DNA of 64,000 nucleotides from Pogonophryne albipinna (taxonomy: Eukaryota > Chordata > Actinopteri > Perciformes > Artedidraconidae), in the NCBI GenBank assembly GCA_028583405.1, contig JAPTMU010000091.1, forward strand, positions 309,401 to 373,400, written 5' to 3'. The position numbers and the translations under genes are program-made. Below, one piece after another: positions 22,212 through 31,458 of the stretch. Numbering within the stretch: the first letter of the stretch is position 1; each line of letters begins with the position of its first letter. The notes under the pieces were generated by a model. The model made no database searches, was not told where the DNA came from, and saw nothing but the letters and a program-made list of their open reading frames with translations.

Positions 22212-22990
22212 TGTTACCGCAGTTAATTCAGACGTTGTTTTTGTCAAAGAAGTAACAAGTGAACGACTGCAGTTTAATCCTCTTAGTAATCAACTTGCAC
22301 AAGCTCTTTGTGACCAGTTACATGTGCAGTCAGAGAAAGTAGATGTTGTGTCTAAACAAATTGGTTTGTTAGGGGCTCCATGTCTCAATGACAAAATAGA
22401 GGGTGACGGGAACTGTTTCTTCAGAGCAGTGAGTCAAGCTGTGTGTGGTACACAAAGGCAGCACACAATAATTAGGCGTGCAGTGGTTCATCAAATGCAG
22501 AGCAATGCTGTGACTTGTGAGCGTATTTTGACCTCCTCCATGTCAGAATACCTCAGCACATCCAAAATGCGTGAGGTTGGCAGTTGGGCAACAGAATTAG
22601 AAATTCAAGCAGCAGATTGGTTTGGAGTTAATATATTCACATATTGTGATCCACGCTGGCTTAAATATAGTTGCGAGAACGGGCAGTTGTCTAATCAGGG
22701 GGTTTATTTAGAAAACTGCAATGGTAACCATTATGAGACTGTTGTTGTTGTGGGTGTTGCAAAGTGGATACTTCGTGTTCAAGACTGTACAATGTCAGAC
22801 GGACAACTAGAGGCAAAAGGAGGGTTACGGAACAAACGCATGGTACATCGTCTGCTGGGGACACAGATTGTGTGGAAAAAAGTGATGCAAGTAAAATCAC
22901 TCTTAAATTTAATCCATTGTGCAATGAAGTGCAAAAAACACGATGTGCAGGGACCTACAGTAACTAGGTGCTCAAATACACTTGTAATTG
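22212..22990 (+). pseudogene. OTU-family deubiquitinase domain of the Helentron
   Basis: From about 22212 the frame reads SDVTAVNSDVVFVKEVTSER and leads into KIEGDGNCFFRAVSQAVCGT, the OTU catalytic Asp-Gly-Asn-Cys motif. GSWATELEIQAADWFGVNIF follows, then the C-terminal catalytic His in NCNGNHYETVVVV. The essential Cys and His are present over about 150 clean residues (22324-22790), so the domain itself is intact. Behind it, frame changes around 22790 lead to a segment with KITLKFNPLCNEVQKTRCAG. OTU domains occur in the Helentron class of Helitrons. Their role is not known; removal of ubiquitin from host or element proteins is the usual inference. Confidence 0.8.
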
Positions 22991-23278
22991 TGCAATGCTT
23001 TCAAAAGAAAAAATATACTTGAAACACTGATAAAAATCATTTTGAGCCAGTGGTTTGTATCATACCTTATGATAAACAAAGGTGCTTTAAATTGTGTAAA
23101 GTGGGTGGTTCGTAAGAGACACGGTGTATGTGTAGCAGTGTTGATATCTGTACTGGGAAGGGTGGGGTTAAAAAGACTGCAGAGTGTTGCAAACAGCTGC
23201 AGTCGACAGATTTAAAAAAGAGATACAGGTCACACATTAAACTGTATTATAAAAGTGACACCATGTAGCAGCAAAGGA

Positions 23279-23641
23279 TCAACAGGTTATCAAGAGAGTC
23301 AGGTTTTCATCAGAGTGGAGGTTTTGCCTGTTCATGTCAACCTTTGTAGGCTTAACTTCATCATCATAATCAATCCACCCGTAGTTGATGGGTGTGTCAT
23401 CCTCACTACGGTTGAAAGTGGAGCTTTGCGCTGGTATAAATGACACAATACAGTTAATCTTGTAATAATCATATGCGACAGCCCCCATGAAGTCACTGAG
23501 TTTGAAGATCCACTGGTAGTTGGTATCTGCTTTGGGCCCCACATCGAAGCCATCCATCTTGCGTAATACCACGTGATGTAGACCGTCTCTGCGCCTGCGC
23601 GGCGCCCTTCTCCGGGCTCTCATTCTCGGGCGGGAGATCAC
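23279..23641 (-). pseudogene. Circovirus capsid gene, N-terminal half
   Basis: The frame starts at ATG 23641 on the minus strand with an arginine-rich stretch (MISRPRMRARRRAPRRRRDG). In circovirus capsids this region binds DNA and directs nuclear import. The shell region follows (WIFKLSDFMGAVAYDYYKIN; SFIPAQSSTFNR). About 120 codons are open, then the frame stops at the boundary with the Helentron. The rest of the capsid is on the far side of rep. Only this half retains the natural start. Confidence 0.8.
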
Positions 23642-23695
23642 TGTCCTGCGTCGTGCTCCTCCTCTTTCTCTGGAACCTATAAGACAAAAAACGTT

Positions 23696-23757
23696 CCGAG
23701 GTTGCCGTTAGTATCTGGAACCATGGCACCAGCACCAATCACCATGTCCAACCTCGG
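23696..23757. promoter_or_regulatory. Candidate relic of the circovirus replication origin
   Basis: Inverted repeat CCGAGGTTG (23696-23704) / CAACCTCGG (23749-23757) lies in the intergenic region between the rep and capsid start codons, where the circovirus origin stem-loop is expected. The enclosed sequence includes TTAGTATCTGG, which matches the first six bases of the TAGTATTAC nonanucleotide (TAGTAT). The loop is longer than in living viruses, so this is only a candidate. Confidence 0.35.
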
Positions 23758-23769
23758 CACCTTGGAACC

Positions 23770-24731
23770 ATGGCTCCAACTCGGTCTAAACCATCATTTT
23801 TGCACAGCAAAAATGATCATCCCTCAACTAAAAGGGATAACCCCTCTAAGCGATGGTGTTTCACTCTGAATAATTACACCGAAGCTGATCTGGAGCCGAT
23901 TAAATCCAAGCTAACCGAAGCTACATGCCTGTATGCTATCGTTGCTAAGGAGACCGGAGCTAACGGTACTCCGCATCTTCAGGGATTCATAAACCTGATA
24001 AAAAAGGTACGACTTTCACAAGTAAAAGCCTTTGTAACTACCCGAGCCCACTTGGAGCAGGCGAAGGGCAGTGATGCCGACAATGAAAAGTACTGTTCTA
24101 AGGACGGAGATATTTACCTAGCCATTGGTAAACCGTCAGCGTCTGGAAAGCGGACCGATCTCGATGCAGCCGTTGAGATTTTGAAAAATAACGGTGGGAA
24201 CATGTTCGAACTAGCCAACCAACTGCGGCTGTCTACATTCGATATGGGCGTGGCTTCAACAACTGGGTGGATACAGCGTGAATCCAGAAGCCACGTGACT
24301 GGAAGACCAACGTCATCGTCTACGTAGGTCCTCCAGGATGTGGAAAATCTCGCACATGCGCAGACGCTTTCCCTGCCGTCGAGAACGTCTACTACTAAAC
24401 CCGCGGGGAGTGGTGGGATGGCTACTCCGGACAGGAAACTGTCATAATGGATGACTTCTACGGCTGAATGAAGTATGTTGAGATGTTACGAATCTGCGAC
24501 CGCTACCCCCACCGTGTCCCTGTGAAAGGTGCCTTCATCCAGTTTATGGCTAAAACCCTGTGTATCATCTCCAACTCCCCCGTGGATCAGTGGTATAAAT
24601 TCGACAAGTTCGACCCCGCTGCCCTCATGCGGCGGGTTAATGTGTACAAAATGTGGAATGGAGCCAACGACACCTTTGAGGAACTGAAAGACACACCAGC
24701 GTACAACCCAACTTTACCGTATCATTTTTAA
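23770..24731 (+). pseudogene. Circovirus replication-associated protein (rep), broken
   Basis: Rep starts rolling-circle replication by nicking the origin and also has a helicase. Visible motifs in order: RC motif I FTLNNY (about 23862), motif II PHLQGF (about 23980), motif III YCSKDGD with the catalytic Tyr (about 24093), Walker A GPPGCGKS (24327-24350), Walker B VIMDDF (about 24442) and motif C ISNSP. Total span of 962 bases fits the family. Breaks: a frameshift near 24240 separates the endonuclease half from the helicase half. The helicase frame then carries in-frame stops at 24279-24281, 24396-24398 and 24465-24467. Both halves are otherwise well preserved, so insertion is not extremely ancient. 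Confidence 0.9.
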
Positions 24732-24843
24732 TAAAAATTGTCAAAGTTAAACATTACATCTCATGTCATTTTTATAACACATTGGTACGTTAAGGGAGCA
24801 AGCCGTTAGGCGAAGGGCATGCTTGCACAGCGGGGAATCGAGA

Positions 24844-25103
24844 TTACTGTAAGGTTAGCAGACTCTTGAATTTCATCCAGGCTGTAATTCGAACCATGTA
24901 CGTTCTGGGCTCTGTTGCTGGTTCATGCCATACCTTGAGCCCGTAATGTAACACACTTTGTCCCTGTTCACTGTCTAACCAGTTACTCTTCCCCGCTTGT
25001 GCCCCACTGACAAGGTAGTACTTCGGCACGTAAGTACGGGTAAACCCCTGTTTACCCTTCCATTCCCTGGATGTTGAATGTCCGTAGTATGGTGGGACAT
25101 TTG
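24844..25103 (-). pseudogene. Circovirus capsid gene, C-terminal half
   Basis: On the minus strand, from about 25103 to the stop TAA (24844-24846), the frame includes PTNVPPYYGHS, KGKQGFTRTYVPKYYLVSGA and HYGLKVWHEPATEPRTYMVR, then ITAWMKFK. The pattern of a GLKVW strand followed by YMVRITAWMKFK near the C-terminus fits the last beta strands of a circovirus capsid. It lies tail-to-tail with rep, as expected. It completes the N-terminal half found at 23279-23641 on the other side of rep. The junction with Helentron sequence is near 25105. Confidence 0.7.
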
Positions 25104-25701
25104 TGGGTGTCTTGAGCTTTTACACGACAGGCAACAGCATTGCATGTTTCAGGACACATGTCTGATGCCTGTTGATGTTGGACAGGAAGTGTTGGATCAG
25201 TATTTTGATAGTACATTACATGTCGCTCCAGCAGAGGGTAATAGTCCTGTGAGGCTGTGAGCAGACATTTCCAACAAAGCAAAATGCTTTCCTGTATTGC
25301 TCCCACTGGGCTTTAACACCTACCAAGATAACATTATCACGCTATTTTAATATGCGTGTTTTAAATGCTGATGTTAGGTTTGCACAAAATATAGAATACA
25401 TTTTTTATGCTCAGTATTTGTCTGAGGTGCAACAGGTATTGTCCAGTGTGTCTATTGCATTGTGAAAAGGCAAAGCAGGCTTTCCATCCAAACCGATGGA
25501 AGATCATTTGTTGAATCAGGAAACCATAAGAAAACTGTTGCAATTTGATGATGGCTTTCGTTGACTCTCACCTATTAGAGTACTGCAGCATTTTGGCAGC
25601 GCGCACAGAATGACCTCCTAGCTTGTGTGCGTACCTGGTTTTGTTCATTCTCTTCGGCTGATCTTCGGTGGGCAAATCTACTCAACACTATTTTAAAACA
25701 G

Positions 25702-27149
25702 TAAGGCAAGGCAAGTTTATTTATATAGCACCTTTCAACAAAAGGCAATTCAAAGTGCTTTACAAAAAAAACGAAAGACATTCAGAAAATGGCATTTAAA
25801 ATCAGTCATTAAAAAGAAAAGATAATAAAATAAACATTAAAAGAAAAAATACATGGATAAAAGTTACAGTGCAGTTTAAGATGTGAATAGTTCAATTAAA
25901 AGCAGCGACAAAAAGAAAAGTCTTCTTGCTGGATTTGAAAGTAGTCAGAGTTGCAGCGGACCTGCAGGTTTCTGGGAGTTTGTTCCAGATATTTGGAGCA
26001 TAATAACTGAACGCTGCTTCTCCATGTTTAGTTCTGACTCTGGGGACAGAAAGCTGACCAGTCCCTGAAGACCTGAGAGATCTGGATGGTTCATCATTTA
26101 GCAGGAGGTCAGAAATGTATTTTGGGCCTAAACCATTCAGTGCTTTATAAACCAGCAGCAGTATTTTGAAATCTATTCTTTGACACACAGGAAGCCAGTG
26201 TAAAGACTTCAGAACAGGAGTGATGTGATCCACTTTCTTAGTGTTAGTGAGGACTCGAGCAGCGGCGTTCTGAATCAGCTGCAGCTTTCTAATAGATTTT
26301 TTAGTGAGACCTGTGAAGACACCATTGCAGTAATCCAGTCTACTGAAGATAAAAGCATGGACAAGTTTTTCCAAATCCTGCTGTGACATTAGTCTTTTAA
26401 CCCTAGATATGTTCTTTAGGTGATAGTAGGCTGATTTAGTAACTGTTTTAATGTGACTGTTGAAACTCAGGTCAGAGTCCATGACTACACCTAGATTTCT
26501 GGCTTTATCTGTTGTTTTGAACATTGCAGACTGAAGCTCAGCGCTAACTTTTATACGTTCTGCCTTGGCTCCAAAAACCATTACCTCAGTTTTATCTTTG
26601 TTTAATTGGAGAAAGTTCTGACACATCCAGTCATTGATTTGTTCAATGCACTTACTCAGTGTTTGAATTGGAGCATAGTCTCCTGGTGAAATTGTTATGT
26701 AAATTTGTGTGTCATCCGCATAGCTATGGTAACTTATTTTGTTGTTCTTCATTATCTGAGCCAGTGGTAGCATGTAGACGTTAAAGAGAAGAGGCCCCAA
26801 GATGGAGCCTTGAGGTACCCCACATGTCATATTTGTCAACTCAGATGTGTATTTACCTATAGAAACAAAGTTGTTTCTGTCCTTTAAGTAGGATTCAAAC
26901 CAATTTAGAACTGTTTCCGAAAGTCCCACCCAGTTTTCCAGTCGGTCTAGTAATATGCTGTGGTCAACAGTGTCAAACGCAGCACTGAGATCTAATAATA
27001 CTAACACTGAAGTTCTGCCACTGTCTGTGTTTAAGTGGATGTCATTGAAGACCTTTACAAGAGCAGTCTCAGTGCTGTGGTTTGGACGAAAGCCTGACTG
27101 GAACACATCGAAACAGTTATTTAAATGCAAGAAATTACTCAACATTACT
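25702..27149 (-). mobile_element. 5'-truncated L2-type LINE inserted in the Helentron
   Basis: On the minus strand this runs from about 27149 to a typical 3' tail (inverse of aaggcaagtttatttatata, about 25706). The 5-bp sequence AACAG borders both sides (ends of about 25701 and 27151) and is a plausible short target duplication. Removing it joins the Helitron N-domain pieces LLNTILKQ and EDLDWADRC. The element is 5'-truncated, as usual for LINEs, and its reading frame has no lesion. Confidence 0.85.
25892..27145 (-). CDS. L2 LINE reverse transcriptase ORF2, C-terminal 417 codons, uninterrupted
   Basis: Reverse transcriptase domain in order: DVFQSGFRPNHSTETALVKV, LVLLDLSAAFDTVDHSILLD, CGVPQGSILGPLLFNVYMLP, active site YADDTQIYI, LQLNKDKTEVMVFG, then the thumb and C-terminal part (FSRLDYCNGVFTGL; IQNAAARVLTNTKKVDHITP; LHWLPVCQRIDFKILLLVYK). 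The polymerase would copy element RNA at a nicked target. The endonuclease and the first fingers motifs are missing through 5' truncation, so the copy cannot move alone. No stop or frameshift occurs in 417 codons, which suggests it is the youngest layer of the stack. Confidence 0.9.
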   Translation of the reverse strand: MLSNFLHLNNCFDVFQSGFRPNHSTETALVKVFNDIHLNTDSGRTSVLVLLDLSAAFDTVDHSILLDRLENWVGLSETVLNWFESYLKDRNNFVSIGKYTSELTNMTCGVPQGSILGPLLFNVYMLPLAQIMKNNKISYHSYADDTQIYITISPGDYAPIQTLSKCIEQINDWMCQNFLQLNKDKTEVMVFGAKAERIKVSAELQSAMFKTTDKARNLGVVMDSDLSFNSHIKTVTKSAYYHLKNISRVKRLMSQQDLEKLVHAFIFSRLDYCNGVFTGLTKKSIRKLQLIQNAAARVLTNTKKVDHITPVLKSLHWLPVCQRIDFKILLLVYKALNGLGPKYISDLLLNDEPSRSLRSSGTGQLSVPRVRTKHGEAAFSYYAPNIWNKLPETCRSAATLTTFKSSKKTFLFVAAFN

Positions 27150-27290
27150 CAACAGGTAGAACACAGACCGCTGAAGATTTAGATTGGGCAGACAGATGTG
27201 AACTCTTGCGTCGTAATCCTGTGACAGCGGCGAGAATGTTTGATTTTTAGATGGAATTGTTTTTTGAGCGAAGAGTTCTGGTAATTATTG

Positions 27291-27763
27291 TAATATGAGC
27301 CTTATTTCTATTTCTGTGTTATTTTGCAGAAACCATTCTCTAATCTACATTCTCATTATCTTCATCCTCAGGGGAAAGCTGTACATTTGCGTGGTCTGTT
27401 ATTCAGCCAATTAAACTGAAAAGTAATTTATCCAAAGGCTGTATCTTTTCAATACTCTTTAAATGGTGTGCTGCGCTTTGGCTAATCTTTACATTAGAAT
27501 TCACATGAATGCTTTTGTGACTCTCAAACACCGTCCCACAGTTCACACATACCAAGCGGTTTATGATATGAACACATGTAACAACATTCTGATATTAAAA
27601 AGTACATTAGAGTTTATACAGCACATATATTTTTGATCAAACATACATATGTCAGCCTCCTTCTTGCATGTTTTTTACGTTAACAATAACTAATATACTT
27701 GTGCAAAGTCTTGGTAAAAATGTAATGTCCTTTTGAAATATTGAATATGGCTTGTTTTTATAG
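27291..27763. other. No gene seen
   Basis: The Helentron reading ends near 27290 and the next supported exon begins at 27764. Translations between them are full of stops. The missing helicase is not here. Confidence 0.4.
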
Positions 27764-28098
27764 AGAGAGGACATTGAGCTCGGAAGGGACTGTCCTGAGA
27801 AGCCTGTGTGCCTACCTGAAGGAGGACAGCAAGAGTCTGATCAAGGAGTATCTGGTAAGTCACTTGACTGTAAATGTTTTGTATTAAATGTACATAATAA
27901 TGTGTTTACCGTATAATGGATTCAACTTAAGTTTGTTGTTTTTATTACCCTATAATTATGGTTTTCTTTCACACTGAACCTTTTTGACTTGCTATGTTTA
28001 CGTTTTCAAAAGAGTCATTGATCTTGTTTTCCACCTTTTTTTAGAATGAAGAGAGCTGCAGACACTTTTCTACGCTGCTGTCCACAGTCTTGCACTAA
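27764..28098 (+). pseudogene. SAMD3-like gene fragment, last two exons
   Basis: Exon 27764-27854 reads ERTLSSEGTVLRSLCAYLKE and DSKSLIKEYL up to a consensus donor (CTG|gtaagt). It is homologous to the third exon of the SAMD3-like gene at 6235-6336 (RCLMVYLRESTDQLLKEY). Exon 28045-28098 adds EESCRHFSTLLSTVLH and a stop. AATAAA follows at 28262-28267. Upstream exons are absent, so this is a partial duplicate or a fragment carried here by an element. Confidence 0.6.
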
Positions 28099-28851
28099 TG
28101 TACATTACCAAAGATATTGATTGTTGTGCTTGTATCTTAATGTGTGCACGTGTATAAATGTGTCTGTTTATTGTGTATACGATATACATATTTTTGTATT
28201 CAGGATTTTAAGAAACGGTATTTCGATCTCTTTGTCTGTACACACAAACTGAAAGATTGATAATAAAGTTGACTTTGACATATGATTTAGTTGACACATC
28301 CCTTAACCTTTTATGTGCAATAACACATTGTGTTTATTTAAATCTTCCCTTTATTAACATTACCTGATTCAATAAATACATAAACTCTATATATAAAAGT
28401 TAATCCGATCTAACAGTTGCTTAATTATTTCACACTAAAACAACGAAATGGAAAAACAAAGCATTGCATGTGAGTATTTACATTGAACAACCAAATACAA
28501 TTGAATAACAAAGTCAACGTTTTTGGCTTAATTATTTGTTTGAGTGCATGTTGGTTTAACGTGAAGGTCAAGCACTCCTAGATCGAAGGGCCTAGGCACA
28601 TCCTGTTTCAGCTGGACTGCCTCAAGTCCCAGAGGAAGGACGTGCTGGACCTTGTGATGCCAACTGTGAGAAGGTCTGCTTGATTGGCCCACAGTGAAGC
28701 CATCCTCCACTGCTGTGCTCTGAGGATCAGAAGGAGATAACTGAGGGGGTGGAGAGAATCCTGGGGAGAGGGGGACCCAGACACTCAGCTGGGGGACTCC
28801 TCTGTCAGGACCAGAAGGACACCTGACAACAATTGTGATGCTTCCAGCCAG
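28099..28851. other. 3' flank and an unrecognised minus-strand reading frame
   Basis: AATAAA at 28262 probably ends the SAMD3-like fragment. On the minus strand, 28528-28830 reads GQSSRPSHSWHHKVQHVLPL and LGVLDLHV with compositional bias of coding sequence and no stop for about 90 codons, but I do not recognise it and found no splice partners. Confidence 0.3.
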
Positions 28852-29184
28852 AGCCGGCCCGACCCATTAAGCGACATAAGCAGCCACTAAGGGGCCCCCT
28901 AGCAAAAAAACTAAACACACTTTGGCCACTGACGTTGCCATAACAACACCTGCATTTAAATGTGCAAACTCTTTTTGTGACAGATTTTTGCAAGAAATTA
29001 TAATTCTTCTGAATGATATTCCTATTGACAGCTAGTTTCTATGTGAACATTATGAGATGGACAGCCAGAGAGAATAAATGAAAAACAGTTATGAAATACT
29101 ATATGACAAAATAAGAATACCGTTTGAGGGGGGCCCCCAAGCCAAAGCTCGCTTAGGGGCCCCACAAGTCTAGGGCCGGCCCCT
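28852..29184. mobile_element. hAT-like non-autonomous element with GGCCGGCCC ends
   Basis: Left end agagccggcccgacccatta and right end (inverse) aggggccggccctagactt, with the internal inverted words taaggggcccc / ggggccccta, mark a short element with degenerate inverted termini. The type is common in fish and usually classed as hAT. No clear target duplication is readable. A short remnant of the same sort of sequence as 31930 (gagaataaatgaaaaacag) lies inside. Confidence 0.5.
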
Positions 29185-29557
29185 ACCTGTATGCAACCTT
29201 AGCGTGCACACACGATACCAACGCGAGTCATTGATTATCTCATTGCACTTATTTGACGAGCGCTTCTACAAGCAAAAGGTGAGGAAACTGTACCATGTAC
29301 CATGCGGCAATTAAAGCAGCTGCTTTAAGTTGCTGTCAATTCATTTTTATTTATTTAATGACCATGTTTTGTATTTAGCTTTAAAATGACCGCAGCCCTT
29401 TCAATGCTAAAGGCTTATACAGGTGAAAGATTGAATCTGACTGTGGCTGTTGTTTAATGAATGCAGGCAGGAAAAATGACAACATGTATTCACTTTGTTT
29501 TTCAATGTGACCCGTTTTGCACTTATCTAATAAACTTGTAATTAACCTATATCTTGC
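29185..29557. other. No gene seen
   Basis: Unique-looking AT-rich sequence between two mobile elements. No supported feature. Confidence 0.4.
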
Positions 29558-29561
29558 TTAA

Positions 29562-30331
29562 AGGTCCCATGTCATGCTTTTCCGGTTAGTACCCGTCCCC
29601 TTGTTGTTATGAAGGTTTTTATGCATGTAAACGGTCTGCAGAGTCAAAACCCTCAAAGTACACCCTGTAGCGAGTAAAACTCTAAAACAGAAAATACCTC
29701 CCCAAAACGCCTCGTTGGAGATACGTCACTGTCCATTTGATTCTTCCGGGTACATCATGATGTCATGTCGTCCCCGGAACGAAATGGACCAATCCGTGGA
29801 GCCGTTACGTTAAGCCCCCGCTGATTGGTCCAAATTGACCAATCCACGGACTTCCTCACACACTCAGTGCAGGCAGCTCTGCTGATTTCTCCTCCCTGGC
29901 TGCAGGCTGATAACAGACAGTTGGGATCAAGGCGAAATTCTCTCTGCAGACCCATTCTCACAGCGTTTATCAACCTTTTTCTTACTCAATATCAAGCCAC
30001 ACTTATTGTTTTTACTTCGGCTGTGACTTTGTGTGCTCAGGATGAGTTTGGCTGTGTTTCGCTGTGTATCGCTAAACAAGGAAATCACACCTCCATGGAG
30101 CTCAGCGCGATTCACAACGTCCCGACAAATCGGAGCACACTGGGCTCACAGGGAGGGGGGGGGGGCAAGAGCTGCAACGAGCCGTTTAGTGGAGAGAGTG
30201 AATACACATACTTTACAGAGATGCTGTTTGAGAAACCAATGTGAGTTTGGAAAATTGCACAGTATAATTCTATTCTAGTAGACCTCAACAATGGAATTAT
30301 GATCAGTGGAAATGGCCATGACATGGGACCT
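29562..30331. mobile_element. TTAA-target MITE, 770 bp
   Basis: The termini AGGTCCCATGTCATG and its inverse CATGACATGGGACCT are inverted repeats of 15 bp. Both ends abut TTAA (29558-29561 and 30332-30335). The interior contains a poly-G run and several short open frames but no transposase. A sentence of its body (ttcttactcaatatcaagcca, 29980) recurs at about 54540, so relatives of it are scattered in the window. Confidence 0.85.
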
Positions 30332-30538
30332 TTAAGTTCATCTCGTTTACCACAATTACATGAATGCATTCAATGGGTTAGGTCAACGTTGTTCCGTCAT
30401 AACGCATGCATTTGTGTCAAGTCATGGACAGTTAAAACATCATTGAGAACGTTTTGTAATAAAAGTTACTGTAACCCTTCCCCCGCTCTCAACTTAATTC
30501 ACCATCCCCCAAATGTTGCCATTTTGATAGCTCTACAG

Positions 30539-30597
<59 letters not shown>
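30539..30597. repeat. (TG)n microsatellite
   Basis: About 29 uninterrupted TG units directly upstream of the next exon. Confidence 0.95.
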
Positions 30598-30598
<1 letters not shown>

Positions 30599-30605
30599 CA
30601 ATCTC

Positions 30606-31355
30606 CAGTGGCCGGCTCAGACAGCTCGGCCCTGGAAGAGACCTTTGACTTGACCCATCAGGTATTTGAGCAGGTGTTCCCGGAGGAGGTGGAGCAGAAT
30701 AGGTCCTTCCTCTCCAGCATCAGGCCGGACCTGCAAGAACAGTTGATCCGGGATATTGATGTGAGGGTGGATCTGGTGGGGAGATCCCTTGATCATAGCT
30801 TCAGGGCCCTCAATGACAGCCTATCTGCGAAGTTTCATGCCTTAAACAGCCTGATCCTCCAAGGACCTCCACGAGCCGCAGCGCCACCTCCACGAGCTCC
30901 ATCACCTGCATCACCTCCATCACTGCGTGCCCAGAGCCCAAGAGCCTGGAAGAGCTGGATAGAGACCTGGCTATGGCACTCCGCCCTCACTATACTGAGG
31001 GGGGTGCCTCAAAAGATAAACTCTCCTCTCTCCAGCGGGCTTTCTTCCTCTGGAAGCTGGAGGTCCTGCAAATCAAAGGTAACTAACAAACACAAATGTG
31101 CACCTGCTTATTGGCAAAGGAATGACATCGGGTACTAATTGTAAATGTTAATTCTCAGACCTGAAGGCGGAGGTCATAGCCATTGATGGCGAGGCGAAGG
31201 GCATCTGGATTCCCGGGTGGAGGCCAAACGGAACAAAATGTCTCCCGTCCTACCTTGGGGAGAGGATAAAGACTGCCCTGCGGAAGAGGCGCCGTTCTGA
31301 CAAACAGAAGAAGGATTTGGACTCAAAGTTCAGGAGATTCTTGAACCAGGAGTAA
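30606..31355 (+). CDS. Two-exon protein fragment of unknown function
   Basis: The first exon (about 30606-31078) reads SALEETFDLTHQVFEQVFPE, RSFLSSIRPDLQEQLIRDID, then SLDHSFRALNDSLSAKFHAL, a Pro/Ala-rich low-complexity linker, and, in a shifted frame, KSLEELDRDLAMALRPHYTE and LSSLQRAFFLWKLEVLQIK. It ends at a GT donor. The second exon (31159-31355, stop TAA) joins in phase: DLKAEVIAIDGEAKGIWIPG, ending with a Lys/Arg-rich tail (RKRRRSDKQKKDLDSKFRRF). The single frame change lies in the repetitive linker. The helical N-terminus and basic tail suggest a nucleic-acid-associated protein, but I do not recognise the family. A transposon accessory gene is possible. Confidence 0.45.
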
Positions 31356-31458
31356 CTGATTCTGGGTTGAATATATTTGTATAGATTTGCTGTGTATTTT
31401 ATTCGTGTGTTTTTTGTGTTTATTATTTGTTTTATTATTGTGTGGTGTTTTATTAAAG

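Larger units (their letters stand above)
23260..25105. other. Endogenous circovirus, near-complete genome, circularly permuted
   Basis: About 1.85 kb, the usual size of a circovirus genome. It holds a plus-strand rep gene flanked on both sides by minus-strand capsid sequence: the capsid N-terminal half lies on the left (23279-23641) and the C-terminal half on the right (24844 to about 25103). That arrangement is what a circle gives when opened inside the capsid gene. The 5' ends of rep and the capsid N-half face apart across a short intergenic region, as in living circoviruses. Helentron coding sequence flanks both sides. The exact borders are uncertain by some tens of bases. All genes carry breaks or are split, so this is an old germline copy. 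Confidence 0.85.
20586..27290 (+). mobile_element. Helentron (Helitron-class) polyprotein remnant, interrupted by a circovirus and a LINE
   Basis: Fish Helentrons encode a large protein with cysteine-protease domains, an OTU domain, a Helitron N-terminal (Rep-proximal) domain and a PIF1-type helicase. The domains here follow that order: repeats (20586), two C76-like domains (20733-22210), OTU (22212-22990), a basic spacer (about 23100-23258), then the Helitron N-domain in pieces at about 25105-25702 and 27150-27290. The gaps are exactly an endogenous circovirus and an L2 LINE. The remnant stops near 27290, before the catalytic HUH region and helicase, and no 3' hairpin was found. Frameshifts and stops are numerous, so this copy is dead. 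Confidence 0.8.
23100..27290 (+). pseudogene. Helitron N-terminal domain in three pieces
   Basis: Piece 1 (about 23100-23258) ends GKGGVKKTAECC and STDLKKRYRSHIKLYYKSD. Piece 2 (about 25105-25702) reads CMFQDTCLMPVDVGQEVLDQ, YFDSTLHVAPAEGNSPV, NKAKCFPVLLPLGFNTYQD, then after a frameshift FNMRVLNADVRFAQNIEYIF and AQYLSEVQQVLSSVSIAL, KLLQFDDGF and finally SFSSADLRWANLLNTILKQ. Piece 3 (27150-27290) reads EDLDWADRCELLRRNPVTAA and RMFDF. These match the conserved order of the Helitron-like N domain. The element stops before the His-x-His and Tyr catalytic motifs. Several stops and frameshifts are present. The insertions separating the pieces are the circovirus and the L2 LINE. Confidence 0.75.

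Noticed and set aside
23279..23443. Plus-strand open frame across the capsid N-half
   Set aside because: Shadow of the minus-strand capsid frame. The arginine-rich start and shell motifs are on the minus strand.
30033..30244. Small frames in the TTAA MITE at 29562-30331
   Set aside because: Interrupted by a poly-G run, no domain, and located inside a non-coding inverted-repeat element.
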